64,000 bases of DNA from Paenibacillus sp. LS1 (GCF_026013365.1 NZ_JAPDOE010000004.1:62001-126000); one strand, 5' to 3'; numbered from the stretch's first letter, positions 52,318-62,134 are shown. A program made the numbers and translations. The notes: generated from the sequence alone by a model not told the origin.

Positions 52318-54618
52318 TTAGCCAATACATTCCTCGTCATCATCATCCGGGGAATCGGCGGAGCCGTTGGGACGGTGCATTTTACGGTATTGCCCTGGGG
52401 TATAACCCGTCTCTTTCTTGAATTTGCGGATGAAGTTTGGTGTATCCAGGTAACCGACACGCGTGATGATATCTTTTAACGGATCGGTAGTATGCAGCAG
52501 TAGTCGGATGACTTCATCCATCCTTTTCTGCCAAATGTATTGGGTAAAATTCATACCGATCTTTTCTTTGAAGGAACGGCTGAAATACGATGAAGAGATC
52601 GTGAATTTAGATGAGATCGTACCGAGACTGAGGTCATAATCCGAGAAGTTGGCATCAATATAAGCAACGATTTCATTCATCATGGAGCTTTCTTCCGTTT
52701 CGCTCTTTGCCTCGACATGGGCGCAGATTTCGGCGGCAAGACCTGTCAGTTTTTTCTCCAAATCCTCCAGTGAGTCATAGGATGTGATTCTTGGGAGTTG
52801 ATTAACCACATGATGCATTCCAAGCTCCGAGGCGGTTTTTAGCATGGTATTCAGAATATCAAAGCAGATGCAACGTAGCAGTGGTACCGACGGCATTTCG
52901 GCTTTCAGGTTGTCTAACGCGGTCGACACCATCTGAACCGCCACATCATAGCTACCCTGTTTTAAGCTCTGAACCAGCTTCAGCAGTACATCTTTAGGGA
53001 CCCAGAAGGAAGAATCCGGTTCACTAGAACCGGAAAGCGCGTTGAAGAAGGTACTGCTGCCTTGTCCGTGCAGCATGGATGCTTCCAGTGCGGTCGATGC
53101 CTCGATGTATGATTGGTTCAGCTGCGATGGAGAATTGTAGCTGTTGCCGATCCCGATTGCGGGAGCGACTCCGACGTGATCTGCGACCATCGATTGTAGT
53201 GATTCAACAATAGATTCCATACGAGTATTCAAGTTGGATTCATGGCCGACTTCGGCATCACATCCGACGATGAGAGCCATTCGGTCTGCTTGAGGGAGCT
53301 CCACGCCGTAAGCATATGCAGAGATCTCTGGCAATTCCACTTCGTTCATTAACTGAATGGCAGTTCGCTGCTCAGTGTTATCACCGATAGGGAAAGCATG
53401 CATTTCCCAGCCCATAATCATGACAAAGTAATGGGATCGGTTGAAGCGTATACCGAGCTTGTCGGTAAACTCAGAGGGGAAATCTCCGGTATGGCCGTGC
53501 TTCAGCAACATAAGCAAAATATGATTACGAGCGTAAGGCTCCTGAAGATCCACGCGCTGACTATAATCGTGCAGTGTTTTCTTGATCCATTCCAGCTCAT
53601 TGGTGGTTGAGGGCGGATCAGGATCATTTTTCAACCGGATGAACTCCATTAAGTCTGAAATCGGATGGTATTGTCTTCGGGCCAACATAATAGCGAGGAA
53701 CGTGCCCATCACCACCATGAAGGAGAAAACAAGAACAACAAAGGTGCGAATATGGACAATCCGGCTAAAAAATTGGTTGCTGGGCATAGCGGTTACATAA
53801 GTCCAGCCCGCATCCGATTTAACGGATACGACTGAATGCGGTTCCTGGTTTAAGGAGATGCTGTGCGTTCCGGGCTCAAGTGCAAACAGAGCACTGACTT
53901 CCTGTTCGGTAATAATTTCTCCTTTGTAGTTGGCTGCCAGAACTTGCCCGTAATTATCGAAAATATAAGTCATTCCGTGATAATCACTGAGGATGGTATC
54001 AATTAAGCCCGTCAGATTGGACTCGTGAATCAGGTACATGACGGTTCCATGGGCGGGCGTATTGTTAGGCGCAATCGGTACAAGGTAGGCCAGCATGGAG
54101 TTGGGTATTTTGGTTCCTTGAACGACCTGCTCCGCCGGTCGTATCGTGGGAGACTGCACGTTATTCAAATCCTGGATCATGTCCGCTTCATTCCATGTAT
54201 TAAATTTGTAGCGGCCAGTAAATACATTCAGATTTTCAGAGCCTTGAGAAGAGTAGATGTTATCATCTCCTCGGAAGAATAGGAACAGCTCATCAATAAT
54301 GGAACTGGTGGCTTTGTATTTGACCAATGCGCCAATCGATTCTCGGCTATAGTACGGATGGTGGGTCCAATACCGCGTTAACTGCTCATCGTAGGCGATG
54401 CGAAACGCGATGTCTTGCAGTTCCTTCATGCGATCATCAATGACAGTTTTGGCTTGAGTGAGCTGGTTGACATTGGTCTGTTCAATCTCTGAACGGAGCG
54501 TGTCCACAGCGTTGTGATAAATAATGATGGTTAAAATAACAAGAGGGATCAGGAAAATGGAGATATAGGATAGTGTGTACTTAAGCAGAAGCTTGGACTT
54601 GAAGTGATTCCATTTCAT
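52318..54618 (-). CDS. Membrane-anchored AraC-type regulator with extracellular sensor
   Basis: A 766-aa one-component regulator. TM1 (about 12-34) and TM2 (about 290-312) flank an extracellular Cache-like domain (about 35-285). Inside the cell a linker of about 340 residues precedes a C-terminal AraC HTH pair (about 660-755: LSLGTISSKFTISSSYFSRSFKEKIGMNF and IITRVGYLDTPNFIRKFKKETGYTPGQYRK). Proteins of this design commonly sit next to LplABC-type operons in Paenibacillus and activate them in response to an extracellular sugar. It converges on the glycan operon. A possible cre site lies just upstream. It lies 307 nt downstream of the GH43 gene on the same strand. Confidence 0.88.
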   Translation of the reverse strand: MKWNHFKSKLLLKYTLSYISIFLIPLVILTIIIYHNAVDTLRSEIEQTNVNQLTQAKTVIDDRMKELQDIAFRIAYDEQLTRYWTHHPYYSRESIGALVKYKATSSIIDELFLFFRGDDNIYSSQGSENLNVFTGRYKFNTWNEADMIQDLNNVQSPTIRPAEQVVQGTKIPNSMLAYLVPIAPNNTPAHGTVMYLIHESNLTGLIDTILSDYHGMTYIFDNYGQVLAANYKGEIITEQEVSALFALEPGTHSISLNQEPHSVVSVKSDAGWTYVTAMPSNQFFSRIVHIRTFVVLVFSFMVVMGTFLAIMLARRQYHPISDLMEFIRLKNDPDPPSTTNELEWIKKTLHDYSQRVDLQEPYARNHILLMLLKHGHTGDFPSEFTDKLGIRFNRSHYFVMIMGWEMHAFPIGDNTEQRTAIQLMNEVELPEISAYAYGVELPQADRMALIVGCDAEVGHESNLNTRMESIVESLQSMVADHVGVAPAIGIGNSYNSPSQLNQSYIEASTALEASMLHGQGSSTFFNALSGSSEPDSSFWVPKDVLLKLVQSLKQGSYDVAVQMVSTALDNLKAEMPSVPLLRCICFDILNTMLKTASELGMHHVVNQLPRITSYDSLEDLEKKLTGLAAEICAHVEAKSETEESSMMNEIVAYIDANFSDYDLSLGTISSKFTISSSYFSRSFKEKIGMNFTQYIWQKRMDEVIRLLLHTTDPLKDIITRVGYLDTPNFIRKFKKETGYTPGQYRKMHRPNGSADSPDDDDEECIG

Positions 54619-54652
54619 ATCTGCAACCTCCCGTTTATCTTTCGTGCTGCAG

Positions 54653-54666
54653 CGATAGCGCTCTCA
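54653..54666 (-). promoter_or_regulatory. Possible cre site upstream of the membrane AraC regulator
   Basis: On the minus strand TGAGAGCGCTATCG matches the cre consensus with two mismatches and a central GCGC palindrome. It lies 35 nt before the regulator start, within a gene-free stretch of 307 nt that otherwise shows nothing clear. Confidence 0.35.
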
Positions 54667-54925
54667 TATGGACAGTGAAGGTATTGCCAAGACGGGAGCT
54701 GCTGGGGTGTTCCTTCTAAAAATACTAGGAGAACTTCTCTAATAAAGCAATGGTTCTTTTATAAATTTCAGAGCAAATATAAAGAAAGATATAACGATAG
54801 CAAAATCCCCTCGAAGTTCACTCATTTCCTTATGCTACCACATAAGGCTTTTCAGAGAGTGTCTACTTTAAGGGGATAAATTTTAGCTGATCATATATTA
54901 TATTTTTTATTATTGAATATAGGAG

Positions 54926-56452
54926 TTAAAATGATAATTCTTCCAGAGGTTCATAGTCGAACCAATCGAAACTTGCAGGGGTGCGTTCCCCCGATGGATC
55001 GTAGGCATACATAGCTACAATAACACCTGTGAAACCACTTGCTACTTCGGTAGATAACAGATGGGTTTCCCCTGAACCTACTTCGATGGCATCGGATGAG
55101 CCTTGCTGGTAGAGGAACGTAAAGTGATTACGGTCGGCCTTGATCTGTAAAACAACCGGACCCTTCTCACAGTCAAGCATCTGTACAGTTCGTAGAGAAC
55201 CGACAGTTCGCCGTAGTATGATTTTTTTCTGGCCGTTGATCTGTGTTACAGCCAAATCGTAATGATATTTATTATTCATAAATACGGTTAAACCAGCTTC
55301 ACCGCCGCTTGCACTTGGCTCATAATGCAGTTCGGTCGCCATGTTACATAAGAAATGGCTCAATCGACGCCCGACAAAGGATGGATTTCTTCCATCATCG
55401 AGCGAAACCGGATGACCCCGCAGGATGAGTTGCCCGGGATTTACTGTGAGCGTCCAACTATCCGGAGCCGGGTTCCGCAGGAAGATCCAGTTCATGTTCA
55501 ATGTTGGTTCCTCAAAATGATCCCGGATAGCCTGATGCGACCAGGGGTGCTCAGGCAACGAAGGTCTAGTCATCTCCGGCTCAATATGTCCGTGCACACC
55601 AATCATCGGCCAACCGCCATCCGTCCAAGTGACGGGTGCCAGGAACGTTTCGCGTCCCAGATGGTGTCGCATGGGGTAACCTGCGGGACGAAGGCCCAGA
55701 CATACGGCCCACCAGCTTCCATCCTGAATCTGGACAAGATCTGCATGCCCGGTTGCATGGATACTGGATTTCATGCTGCGATTGGACAGAATCGGATTAT
55801 GAGGACACGGATCAAATGGTCCGTATGGATTTGCACTTCGAGCAATGGTCTCCATATGACCATACTCGGTTCCACCTTCGGCGATCATGAGATAGTAGAG
55901 GTCGTTTATTTTGTACAAGTGGGGAGCCTCGGGGGCCGCGCCTCCGGTTCCTCTCCATATCAATCGACTATTGGTCAGTCTGGCTCCGGTTGTGATGTCT
56001 ATCTCGCACTGATAGATACCTTCGCCTTCATTGCCATTACAAGCAGTTTGAAAGTATACACGTCCATCATCATCAAAGAGGAAAGAGGGATCTATGCCGT
56101 CCTGATCAACAAAAATCGTAGCAGACCACGGTCCCTCGGGCTGGGTACTACGTACATAAAAATTTCCGCCGCCGCTTACATTGGTTGTTGTCATATAGAA
56201 CCAGCCATCATGATACCGGAGTGTTGGAGCATAAATGCCGCCAGAGCTGCCCGCGTTCGCTAGAGGGAGCTGTTCTGTGGTAGTAAGGACATGGCCGATC
56301 TGTCGCCAGTTCACAAGGTCTTTACTATGAAAAATAGGCACACCCGGAAAATATTCAAAGGTACTGGTCACCAGATAGTAGTCTTCGTCTACACGACAGA
56401 TGCTTGGATCGGGATAAAAACCCGGAATGACCGGATTGGTATATTTCATCAT
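54926..56452 (-). CDS. GH43 beta-xylosidase/arabinofuranosidase-like enzyme
   Basis: A 508-aa inverting glycosidase without a signal peptide. The five-blade propeller begins NPVIPGFYPDPSICRV with base Asp15, continues DGIDPSFLFDDDG and has the acid Glu in APEAPHLYKI. The C-terminal 180 residues form the beta-sandwich typical of the xylosidase-type GH43 subfamilies. It probably hydrolyses imported xylo- or arabinoxylo-oligosaccharides. AGGAG precedes the ATG by 6 nt, and a second ATG follows directly. It is divergent from a cupin-AraC regulator that is the likely controller. Confidence 0.9.
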   Translation of the reverse strand: MMKYTNPVIPGFYPDPSICRVDEDYYLVTSTFEYFPGVPIFHSKDLVNWRQIGHVLTTTEQLPLANAGSSGGIYAPTLRYHDGWFYMTTTNVSGGGNFYVRSTQPEGPWSATIFVDQDGIDPSFLFDDDGRVYFQTACNGNEGEGIYQCEIDITTGARLTNSRLIWRGTGGAAPEAPHLYKINDLYYLMIAEGGTEYGHMETIARSANPYGPFDPCPHNPILSNRSMKSSIHATGHADLVQIQDGSWWAVCLGLRPAGYPMRHHLGRETFLAPVTWTDGGWPMIGVHGHIEPEMTRPSLPEHPWSHQAIRDHFEEPTLNMNWIFLRNPAPDSWTLTVNPGQLILRGHPVSLDDGRNPSFVGRRLSHFLCNMATELHYEPSASGGEAGLTVFMNNKYHYDLAVTQINGQKKIILRRTVGSLRTVQMLDCEKGPVVLQIKADRNHFTFLYQQGSSDAIEVGSGETHLLSTEVASGFTGVIVAMYAYDPSGERTPASFDWFDYEPLEELSF

Positions 56453-56621
56453 GTTATGCTCCTATTCATTGTGAGAGTTTAGTACGAATCTGGACATGTT
56501 AGAGAATCCTTGCTACAAGGCGAATTATAACGGTTTTAAGGATATTAAACCTTGATTTTTCGGTCCTGGAATAGCATGATATAGACATTCAGCCCAACAA
56601 TGTTCGTGGAGGGGAATGCTT

Positions 56622-57488
56622 TTGAGTAATGCCTATTTGAGATGGTTTACTTCAGATCATCAACAATTTCCGTTTTTCATTCAGTATGGTGGACACGTTG
56701 AGGACATGGAGCTTCATAATCATATGGATTTTACGGAACTTGTGATTGTTCTGAATGGTCATGCAACTCATGTGGTGAACACCGAGGAATTTTTTATTAA
56801 AAAAGGAAACGCGTTTGTCATCAATGGTGACACCCATCATGCGTATAAAGACCCTCATGATTTTAGGATCTGTAACGTGATGTTCAGTCCCGAGATGCTT
56901 GCTTCGGCTGGGCCTGATCTCAGGAAATCCAACGGCTTCCAGGCACTGTTTGTTTTGGAACCGTTCTATCGCAATACCCACTCATTTCCGAGTAAACTGG
57001 CGTTATCCATTTCCAGTCTGGAGTATGTCGAATCGTTGATATCGTTCATGATTGAGGAGTATCACAGTAAACAGCAAGGCTATCAGACGATGTTGATCTC
57101 ACGTCTAACGGAGATGGTTGTATATTTGTCGAGGCAATATGATACGCAGGAAAAGGGCATTGAGGGCAACAATCTGATGCATCTGGCGAATGCCATTTCA
57201 TATATTGAAGATCATTATCTGGAGCCATTGTCGCTGGAGGACATTGCGGGGAAGTCGAACATCTCGATAAGGCATCTGAATCGGATTTTTCGATCCTATT
57301 ATCAGATGACTCCGATCTCTTATCTGCAGAAGTTGCGTCTGGAAAAGGCATGTCATTTATTGAAAAACGGGAACCTGTCCATTACGGAAATTTCATATGA
57401 ATGCGGATTTAACGACAGTAATTATTTCACCCGTCAATTCAAGAAAGCCTATGGCAAGTCTCCCAAAACATACAGGCAAAATCATTAA
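56622..57488 (+). CDS. AraC family regulator with cupin sensor domain
   Basis: A 288-aa soluble regulator. The N-terminal cupin (about 25-110: MELHNHMDFTELVIVLNGHATHVV, GNAFVINGDTHHAY) would bind a sugar. The C-terminal AraC domain (about 185-285) ends ITEISYECGFNDSNYFTRQFKKAYGKSPKTYRQNH. The TTG at 56622 is preferred, 7 nt after GGAGGGG; the ATG two codons earlier is only 1 nt from that site. Divergent from the GH43 gene, its probable target. A terminator follows. Confidence 0.9.
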   Translation: MSNAYLRWFTSDHQQFPFFIQYGGHVEDMELHNHMDFTELVIVLNGHATHVVNTEEFFIKKGNAFVINGDTHHAYKDPHDFRICNVMFSPEMLASAGPDLRKSNGFQALFVLEPFYRNTHSFPSKLALSISSLEYVESLISFMIEEYHSKQQGYQTMLISRLTEMVVYLSRQYDTQEKGIEGNNLMHLANAISYIEDHYLEPLSLEDIAGKSNISIRHLNRIFRSYYQMTPISYLQKLRLEKACHLLKNGNLSITEISYECGFNDSNYFTRQFKKAYGKSPKTYRQNH

Positions 57489-57501
57489 TATGGGAAACAA
57501 C

Positions 57502-57534
57502 AAAACAGGGCCTCCGCATAGGGAAGTCCTGTTT
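57502..57534. terminator. Terminator between convergent genes
   Basis: AAAACAGG at 57502 pairs with CCTGTTT ending at 57534, and an inner CC/GG stem adds stability. T-rich sequence follows on the plus strand. Confidence 0.6.
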
Positions 57535-57553
57535 AATGTTTTTCAGAGACACG

Positions 57554-58123
57554 CTAATAATCCAAAAGCCGTCCGTTATCATGCCACTGACCGTACATTT
57601 TATTTTCCTTCGTATTGGTTATGAATTTGTCCAATCGACTCTGGAATAATGCGGGCTGCTGTTTCACACTTTGGATCGTATCGATCCGAATCTTTTGATA
57701 CAGAGCAGGGAAGGCGATGAAATTCGCATAAACCTGCTGATCCTCTTTCAGCCTTTGTTCGATTACACCATCGATAATGAAAGCATTCGGGTCCATAACA
57801 GGAAGAACCTTTCTACCTTCGTCATGCATGAAGCCCAACTTTTCAAGACGGCGGACACGTTCCTTGTTCAATTCAGTCCAAGAGCTTCGTTGGCTTCGAG
57901 GAGACAATCTCTGTGCTAATTGGGTCTCGGATATTTTCTTTTTGATTCCATCGATCCATCCAAAGCACAGCGACTCTTCAACCACGTCCAAGTACAGCAG
58001 GGCATCCGAAGTTGGTTTCATGCTTACGATGACCCAGCAAGATTTCTGGACTTTTCCGTGCTCTTGCAACCAATTTCTCAATTCATCCCTCGATGTCACG
58101 GGGATACAATGTACATTTTCCAT
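57554..58123 (-). CDS. YdeI/OmpD-associated family protein
   Basis: A 189-aa cytoplasmic protein with the family pattern SRDELRNWLQEHG...SCWVIV, ESLCFGWIDGIKKKI and RLSPRSQRSSWTELNKERVRRLEKLGFM. The function of the family is not established. It follows the DinB gene by 11 nt and has no ribosome binding site of its own, so it is probably translated by coupling. Confidence 0.85.
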   Translation of the reverse strand: MENVHCIPVTSRDELRNWLQEHGKVQKSCWVIVSMKPTSDALLYLDVVEESLCFGWIDGIKKKISETQLAQRLSPRSQRSSWTELNKERVRRLEKLGFMHDEGRKVLPVMDPNAFIIDGVIEQRLKEDQQVYANFIAFPALYQKIRIDTIQSVKQQPALFQSRLDKFITNTKENKMYGQWHDNGRLLDY

Positions 58124-58134
58124 CGAATCGTTGT

Positions 58135-58644
58135 CTATACTTGAGCCGGTTCTTGATACCAGAATAGAGAATAGTCGTTCATGATGGAGGCGTGCCCCAA
58201 TTGACGCAGCATAGTAGATACATTGCCCCGGTGGTAGGTCCCGTGATTTACCAGATGGAATACCATTTCCGATAAACTGGTTTCGCGAACTCCGGCAAAT
58301 GGATTATCGAGCAGAACGGTTTGCTCCAGATCAGCTTGGCCCCGTAACCACTCACTGTATTGTGCTGACAGGTCGGTAAAACATTGAATGTACTCACCCA
58401 CAGAACCGTGAATTTCACTATTGAGAGGTATGCATGCTTGCAGTGCCTCGGGCATACCTGTGCCAGTTAACACCAGGTACCACATCTTATCCACTGCATA
58501 GATATGGCTGAGTGCATGAGCGATGGTTGGAAACGAACTATTCACTTCCTGACTCAGTACGGAAGAGGGCAGTTCCTTGATTCTGCTCAGGATGGTTTGG
58601 TTGGCCCATGCGTGATAATTATACATTTGTACCGGATGATTCAT
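58135..58644 (-). CDS. DinB/YfiT-like four-helix protein
   Basis: A 169-aa DinB-fold protein. The metal-binding His residues appear in ALSHIYAVDKMW and in LVNHGTYHRGNV, as in DinB and bacillithiol-S-transferase relatives. YNYHAWANQTIL is the usual start. AAAGGAG lies upstream of the ATG at 58644. It leads a two-gene unit with the YdeI-like gene. A thiol-transfer or stress role is a family-level guess. Confidence 0.87.
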   Translation of the reverse strand: MNHPVQMYNYHAWANQTILSRIKELPSSVLSQEVNSSFPTIAHALSHIYAVDKMWYLVLTGTGMPEALQACIPLNSEIHGSVGEYIQCFTDLSAQYSEWLRGQADLEQTVLLDNPFAGVRETSLSEMVFHLVNHGTYHRGNVSTMLRQLGHASIMNDYSLFWYQEPAQV

Positions 58645-58727
58645 GGATGATCGTCTCCTTTAATTTGGGGGTGGATTGGGTTAACTTACTGAGATAATTA
58701 TAAAAAAAGAAGTATGACAACAGCGTG

Positions 58728-59645
58728 TCATACTTCTTCATAGAGGTTAAGTGCATTTCGAAGTTGTTCTTTCAGAATGCTTCGTAATTCAATCGGTTCA
58801 AGCACCTCGGCGCCACTGCCCAAACTGAGTAGAAACGACCATAACCACTTGGCTTGTAACGGCTGATGGACCTGGATGCGCATCGTCATACTTCCATCCT
58901 CGTGAAATTGCTTATCTGCCTGTTGAAAATGATCCATGGCTTCCGATAGCGATTCCGGTTTCACTCGAAAAACAACATCACTAATCTGATCTTGCCATGA
59001 TGGATCTGACACAAGATTCTCTTGAGGAAGCTCAAGATGTGGTTGAAAGTGTTCCGATGTCAGGTGCACATTCATCATCCGGGACAGTCGGAATTCCCGA
59101 TAATCCTGCCTTGTCTGGCAAAATCCATAAACATACCAATTACGATATTTAAAATGAAGTCTTACCGGTTCCAGCTGGCGGGGAGTATGTTCATTCTTCG
59201 TATTGATGTAGTCAAAACGCACAACCTGATGCTTCGTAATTCCTGTACGGAGATTAGGAAGGGCATCAGGTTCTGTTCGACGTGTCTCCAAATCCACGGA
59301 TAGACTTGAGGTCTGATGCTCCGGTCCAATGGTTTGCAGACGTTCAATCGTTCCCTGTGCACGCGCGTCTTCAAAGACGGTGGAGAGACTGCTAAGGATC
59401 GTAATCAGGGCATCGACATCATACGAACCGAGCAAGCTTTTATCCATTTTGTATCCGTCCATCATGCCGTAGCCACCTTTAAGTCCCTGATGGGAGACAA
59501 CCGGGAAGCCAGCTGCGCAGATCACATCAATATCCCGATAGATCGTTCTTGCGGATACCTGAAACTCTTCCGCCAAGGTGGAGGCAGACAACACTTCGTG
59601 GTTCAACAGTTTGTATATGATTGAGATTAATCGCTCCAATTTCAA
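58728..59645 (-). CDS. YafY-type HTH/WYL-domain transcriptional regulator
   Basis: A 305-aa regulator with an N-terminal HTH_11 domain (ERLISIIYKLLNHEVLSASTLAEEFQVSARTIYRDIDVI) and a WYL domain (about 135-215). The signature reads RLHFKYRNWYVYGFCQTRQDYREFRLSRM, and the C-terminal WCX extension follows. WYL domains sense nucleic acids or nucleotides. The start is a TTG at 59645. It lies upstream of the DinB-YdeI unit on the same strand (83-nt gap) and may control it. Confidence 0.9.
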   Translation of the reverse strand: MKLERLISIIYKLLNHEVLSASTLAEEFQVSARTIYRDIDVICAAGFPVVSHQGLKGGYGMMDGYKMDKSLLGSYDVDALITILSSLSTVFEDARAQGTIERLQTIGPEHQTSSLSVDLETRRTEPDALPNLRTGITKHQVVRFDYINTKNEHTPRQLEPVRLHFKYRNWYVYGFCQTRQDYREFRLSRMMNVHLTSEHFQPHLELPQENLVSDPSWQDQISDVVFRVKPESLSEAMDHFQQADKQFHEDGSMTMRIQVHQPLQAKWLWSFLLSLGSGAEVLEPIELRSILKEQLRNALNLYEEV

Positions 59646-59793
59646 AAGCTATCCCCGCCCGTTATTCCATTTTGTCATTCCAGGCCATTATTATATCACA
59701 GCAATATGAACCGGAAGGGAGTTCGTCAACTCGTATCCTTCTAATCCTTCGGCGGCTAAGCTTGAATATGCTCTATAGTGAGAGAAAACAAAA

Positions 59794-59817
59794 AAAGAGT
59801 GCTGGATCGCACTCTTT
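59794..59817 (-). terminator. Intrinsic terminator of regulator copy 2
   Basis: AAAGAGTGC-TGGATC-GCACTCTTT; on the minus strand a run of six T residues follows. Confidence 0.7.
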
Positions 59818-59904
59818 CTAAGGATACATTATTGTTGTGTTGAACCGATATCTTGGCAGTTCTGTCGAGCCTTTATTTCGAGATTTTAGTCAGAGCTGGC
59901 TCTA

Positions 59905-60822
59905 CTACTCTTCTTGCACATTATAGAGAACGCGAGCAAGCAGATTCTGTCCATAGTTGCCAAAGTTTTTGCCGAAGATCGTCAAGCCCCGTTTGTTCAA
60001 AGGGCCATCGGTAACTGCAATGCGGAAGTGAATATCGCTTTTGTAATCCAAACCAATTTGGTCCAGTGTTACGTCCGAGATGCGACATCCGTCGATATAG
60101 CTGCCTTCCTGTGTGATCCGGATTAGCTTCAGCATGCCGTACTGATTGAGATGGGGAGGCCACCATTCCGGGTTGAAGGTACCGCGTGTATTGCCAAAAT
60201 CGCCTGGACTCGTCCAGCAGCCAATCTCAATACCATTAATGTAGAAATAAATATCCGAAGGATAATTGTCGCAAAAGCCAGGTGCCTCTGAACCCAGTTC
60301 CATCGACAACTGAATTTCGCTAAACGACTGATTCGGCTTAAGATAGTTGGGAATCCGATACTCCAGATAACCTTCAGCCAGCCAGATCATCTCCGCATCA
60401 ATTCGCAATGGATCAGCAAAGTAACGCGGATCATCGAACTCTCCAACAATGCTGTCCCGGGTAGCGAGACCACATGTAGGCGCAGCCTGATAATCGCTGT
60501 AATGACCGACCTGAATTTCCACCTCGTAACGATTGTTAATCTCCTGTGAACGCAGATCAACCATTAATTTTTCCTCATTGAGATAACATATCTTCTGAAT
60601 GCCATGTTTACCAACAGCGGTGTTGATCTCAATCAATCCGCTCTCTTCGAGCTTTTTGATATGCATTGTGATAGCGCCATTACTGAGACCCAGCTTAGTT
60701 GCGAGATCATTGAGATTAAGACTTTGGTTCTTGGCCAGCAGCTCGATGATCTGAATCCGGATTTCCGAACTGAGCGCTTTGAAGATATTCACACCCGACA
60801 TCAGATCTTTAATATAAATCAT
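59905..60822 (-). CDS. ArsR-like winged-helix regulator with large C-terminal beta-rich domain (copy 2)
   Basis: A 305-aa paralogue of the protein at 31889-32797. The winged helix (FKALSSEIRIQIIELLAK, DLATKLGLSNGAITMHIKKLEESG) is followed by the same large domain: PTCGLAT, DDPRYF, IPNYL, GSEAP, YPSDIYFYINGIEIGCWTSPGD, PEWW, NQYGMLK, YIDG, then FGNYGQNLL. The start is the ATG at 60822, 8 nt after AAAGGA; the frame extends to 60879 without a ribosome binding site. It is divergent from the secreted arabinanase. The pairing of both copies with arabinan enzymes suggests the C-terminal domain binds an arabino-oligosaccharide or arabinose. Confidence 0.78.
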   Translation of the reverse strand: MIYIKDLMSGVNIFKALSSEIRIQIIELLAKNQSLNLNDLATKLGLSNGAITMHIKKLEESGLIEINTAVGKHGIQKICYLNEEKLMVDLRSQEINNRYEVEIQVGHYSDYQAAPTCGLATRDSIVGEFDDPRYFADPLRIDAEMIWLAEGYLEYRIPNYLKPNQSFSEIQLSMELGSEAPGFCDNYPSDIYFYINGIEIGCWTSPGDFGNTRGTFNPEWWPPHLNQYGMLKLIRITQEGSYIDGCRISDVTLDQIGLDYKSDIHFRIAVTDGPLNKRGLTIFGKNFGNYGQNLLARVLYNVQEE

Positions 60823-61054
60823 AGGTGGATTCCTTTCCCCGTTCTGAACAAAGTCTCTTTTCATTGCAGACATTTGCACATTTATATGTTTTATTTCAGA
60901 TAATTATAAATCATTCCTTCATGGAAGGGAAGGGCTGAGAAATGGAAGCCAAAACCCCTGTACATAGCGCAAATATGAAGATATAAACTATATTTTGTTC
61001 ACTATTCCGGTTAAAATAAGTGTTAATCAGTTTACATATGTTTGAAATATACCA

Positions 61055-61083
61055 TTGAAATGTAATGAAACCGCTTTTATAAT
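61055..61083 (+). promoter_or_regulatory. SigA promoter with embedded cre-like site
   Basis: TTGAAA (61055-61060), 17 nt, TATAAT (61078-61083). Inside the spacer TGAAACCGCTTTTA (61066-61079) resembles a cre with one or two mismatches and overlaps the -10, so CcpA could compete with polymerase. It reads into the arabinanase gene. Confidence 0.65.
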
Positions 61084-61156
61084 CCTATTATACCTAAATT
61101 GATTCATTACTTCATGAACCTAATTAACCATTTGATCAGGAAAGGTGGAGTTCGGT

Positions 61157-62134
61157 TTGGAAAAGTTGAGCAATGTGAAGAGGTTTAAGTGGAAACGGTT
61201 GGCTTTACCGGCATTACTTGTGATGGTATTACTACTGGCAGGTCAGTCAAAAGCTTTGGCGGCGTTCTGGAATCTGACCGGAGATACCGCCGTTCATGAT
61301 CCATCAATTATCAAAGAGGGAAGCTCGTGGTACACCTTTTCAACCGGCCCAGGTATTCAGGTATTGAAATCTGATAATGGATCGTCCTGGTATCGTGTTC
61401 CACAAATCTTCTTAAGCAAGCCATCCTGGTGGGCTTCTGCTGTTCCGGGACAAAGTGGATTGGATGTATGGGCACCAGACGTAGAGCAGTATAACGGAAA
61501 AGTATGGCTCTATTATTCCATCTCCACCTTTGGCTCCAATCGGTCTGCGATTGGTCTTGCGTCTGCCAACAGCATTGGAGCAGGGCAGTGGAAGGACGAA
61601 GGATTGGTGCTTCAGACTACGACCGCCAATAATTATAATGCGATTGATCCGAATCTGGTCATTGATGCTTCAGGCAACCCATGGCTGGCCTTCGGTTCTT
61701 TCTGGAGCGGTCTGAAGATTGTCAAGCTGGACAAAAACACGATGAAACCGACAGGAAGCATAACTTCCATTGCTGCGCGTCCGAATAACGGGGGGGCTAT
61801 TGAAGGACCAAGTGTTGTATATCGTGGCGGATACTATTACCTGTTTGCTTCAATTGATTCTTGCTGCCAAGGGGTAAACAGTACCTACAAAATGGTCTAT
61901 GGGCGTTCGACGAGTATTACAGGCCCTTATGTGGATAAAAACGGAGTGAATATGCTGAATGGCGGCGGAACGATATTGGATACAGGCAACGTGAAATGGA
62001 AAGGTCCAGGTGGTCAGGACGTGTACAACGGCAATGTCATTGCACGACACGCCTATGATGCAGAGGATAATGGCAATCCGAAATTGCTGATTAATGACTT
62101 GCTGTGGGACGCGAATGGCTGGCCGATGTATTGA
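61157..62134 (+). CDS. Secreted GH43 endo-1,5-alpha-L-arabinanase
   Basis: A 325-aa extracellular enzyme cutting the arabinan backbone. The signal peptide (about 1-35) ends ALAA. The propeller carries the inverting triad: Asp48 in AVHDPSII, Asp164 in AIDPNLV and Glu216 in AIEGPSVV, with GLDVWAPDVEQYNGKVWLYYS typical of arabinanases. The TTG at 61157 follows GGTGGAG by 6 nt; the GTG at 61145 is inside that site. It ends about 130 nt before the sugar-binding lipoprotein gene with no terminator between, so both may share a transcript. Expression is likely under regulator copy 2 and CcpA. Confidence 0.92.
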   Translation: MEKLSNVKRFKWKRLALPALLVMVLLLAGQSKALAAFWNLTGDTAVHDPSIIKEGSSWYTFSTGPGIQVLKSDNGSSWYRVPQIFLSKPSWWASAVPGQSGLDVWAPDVEQYNGKVWLYYSISTFGSNRSAIGLASANSIGAGQWKDEGLVLQTTTANNYNAIDPNLVIDASGNPWLAFGSFWSGLKIVKLDKNTMKPTGSITSIAARPNNGGAIEGPSVVYRGGYYYLFASIDSCCQGVNSTYKMVYGRSTSITGPYVDKNGVNMLNGGGTILDTGNVKWKGPGGQDVYNGNVIARHAYDAEDNGNPKLLINDLLWDANGWPMY

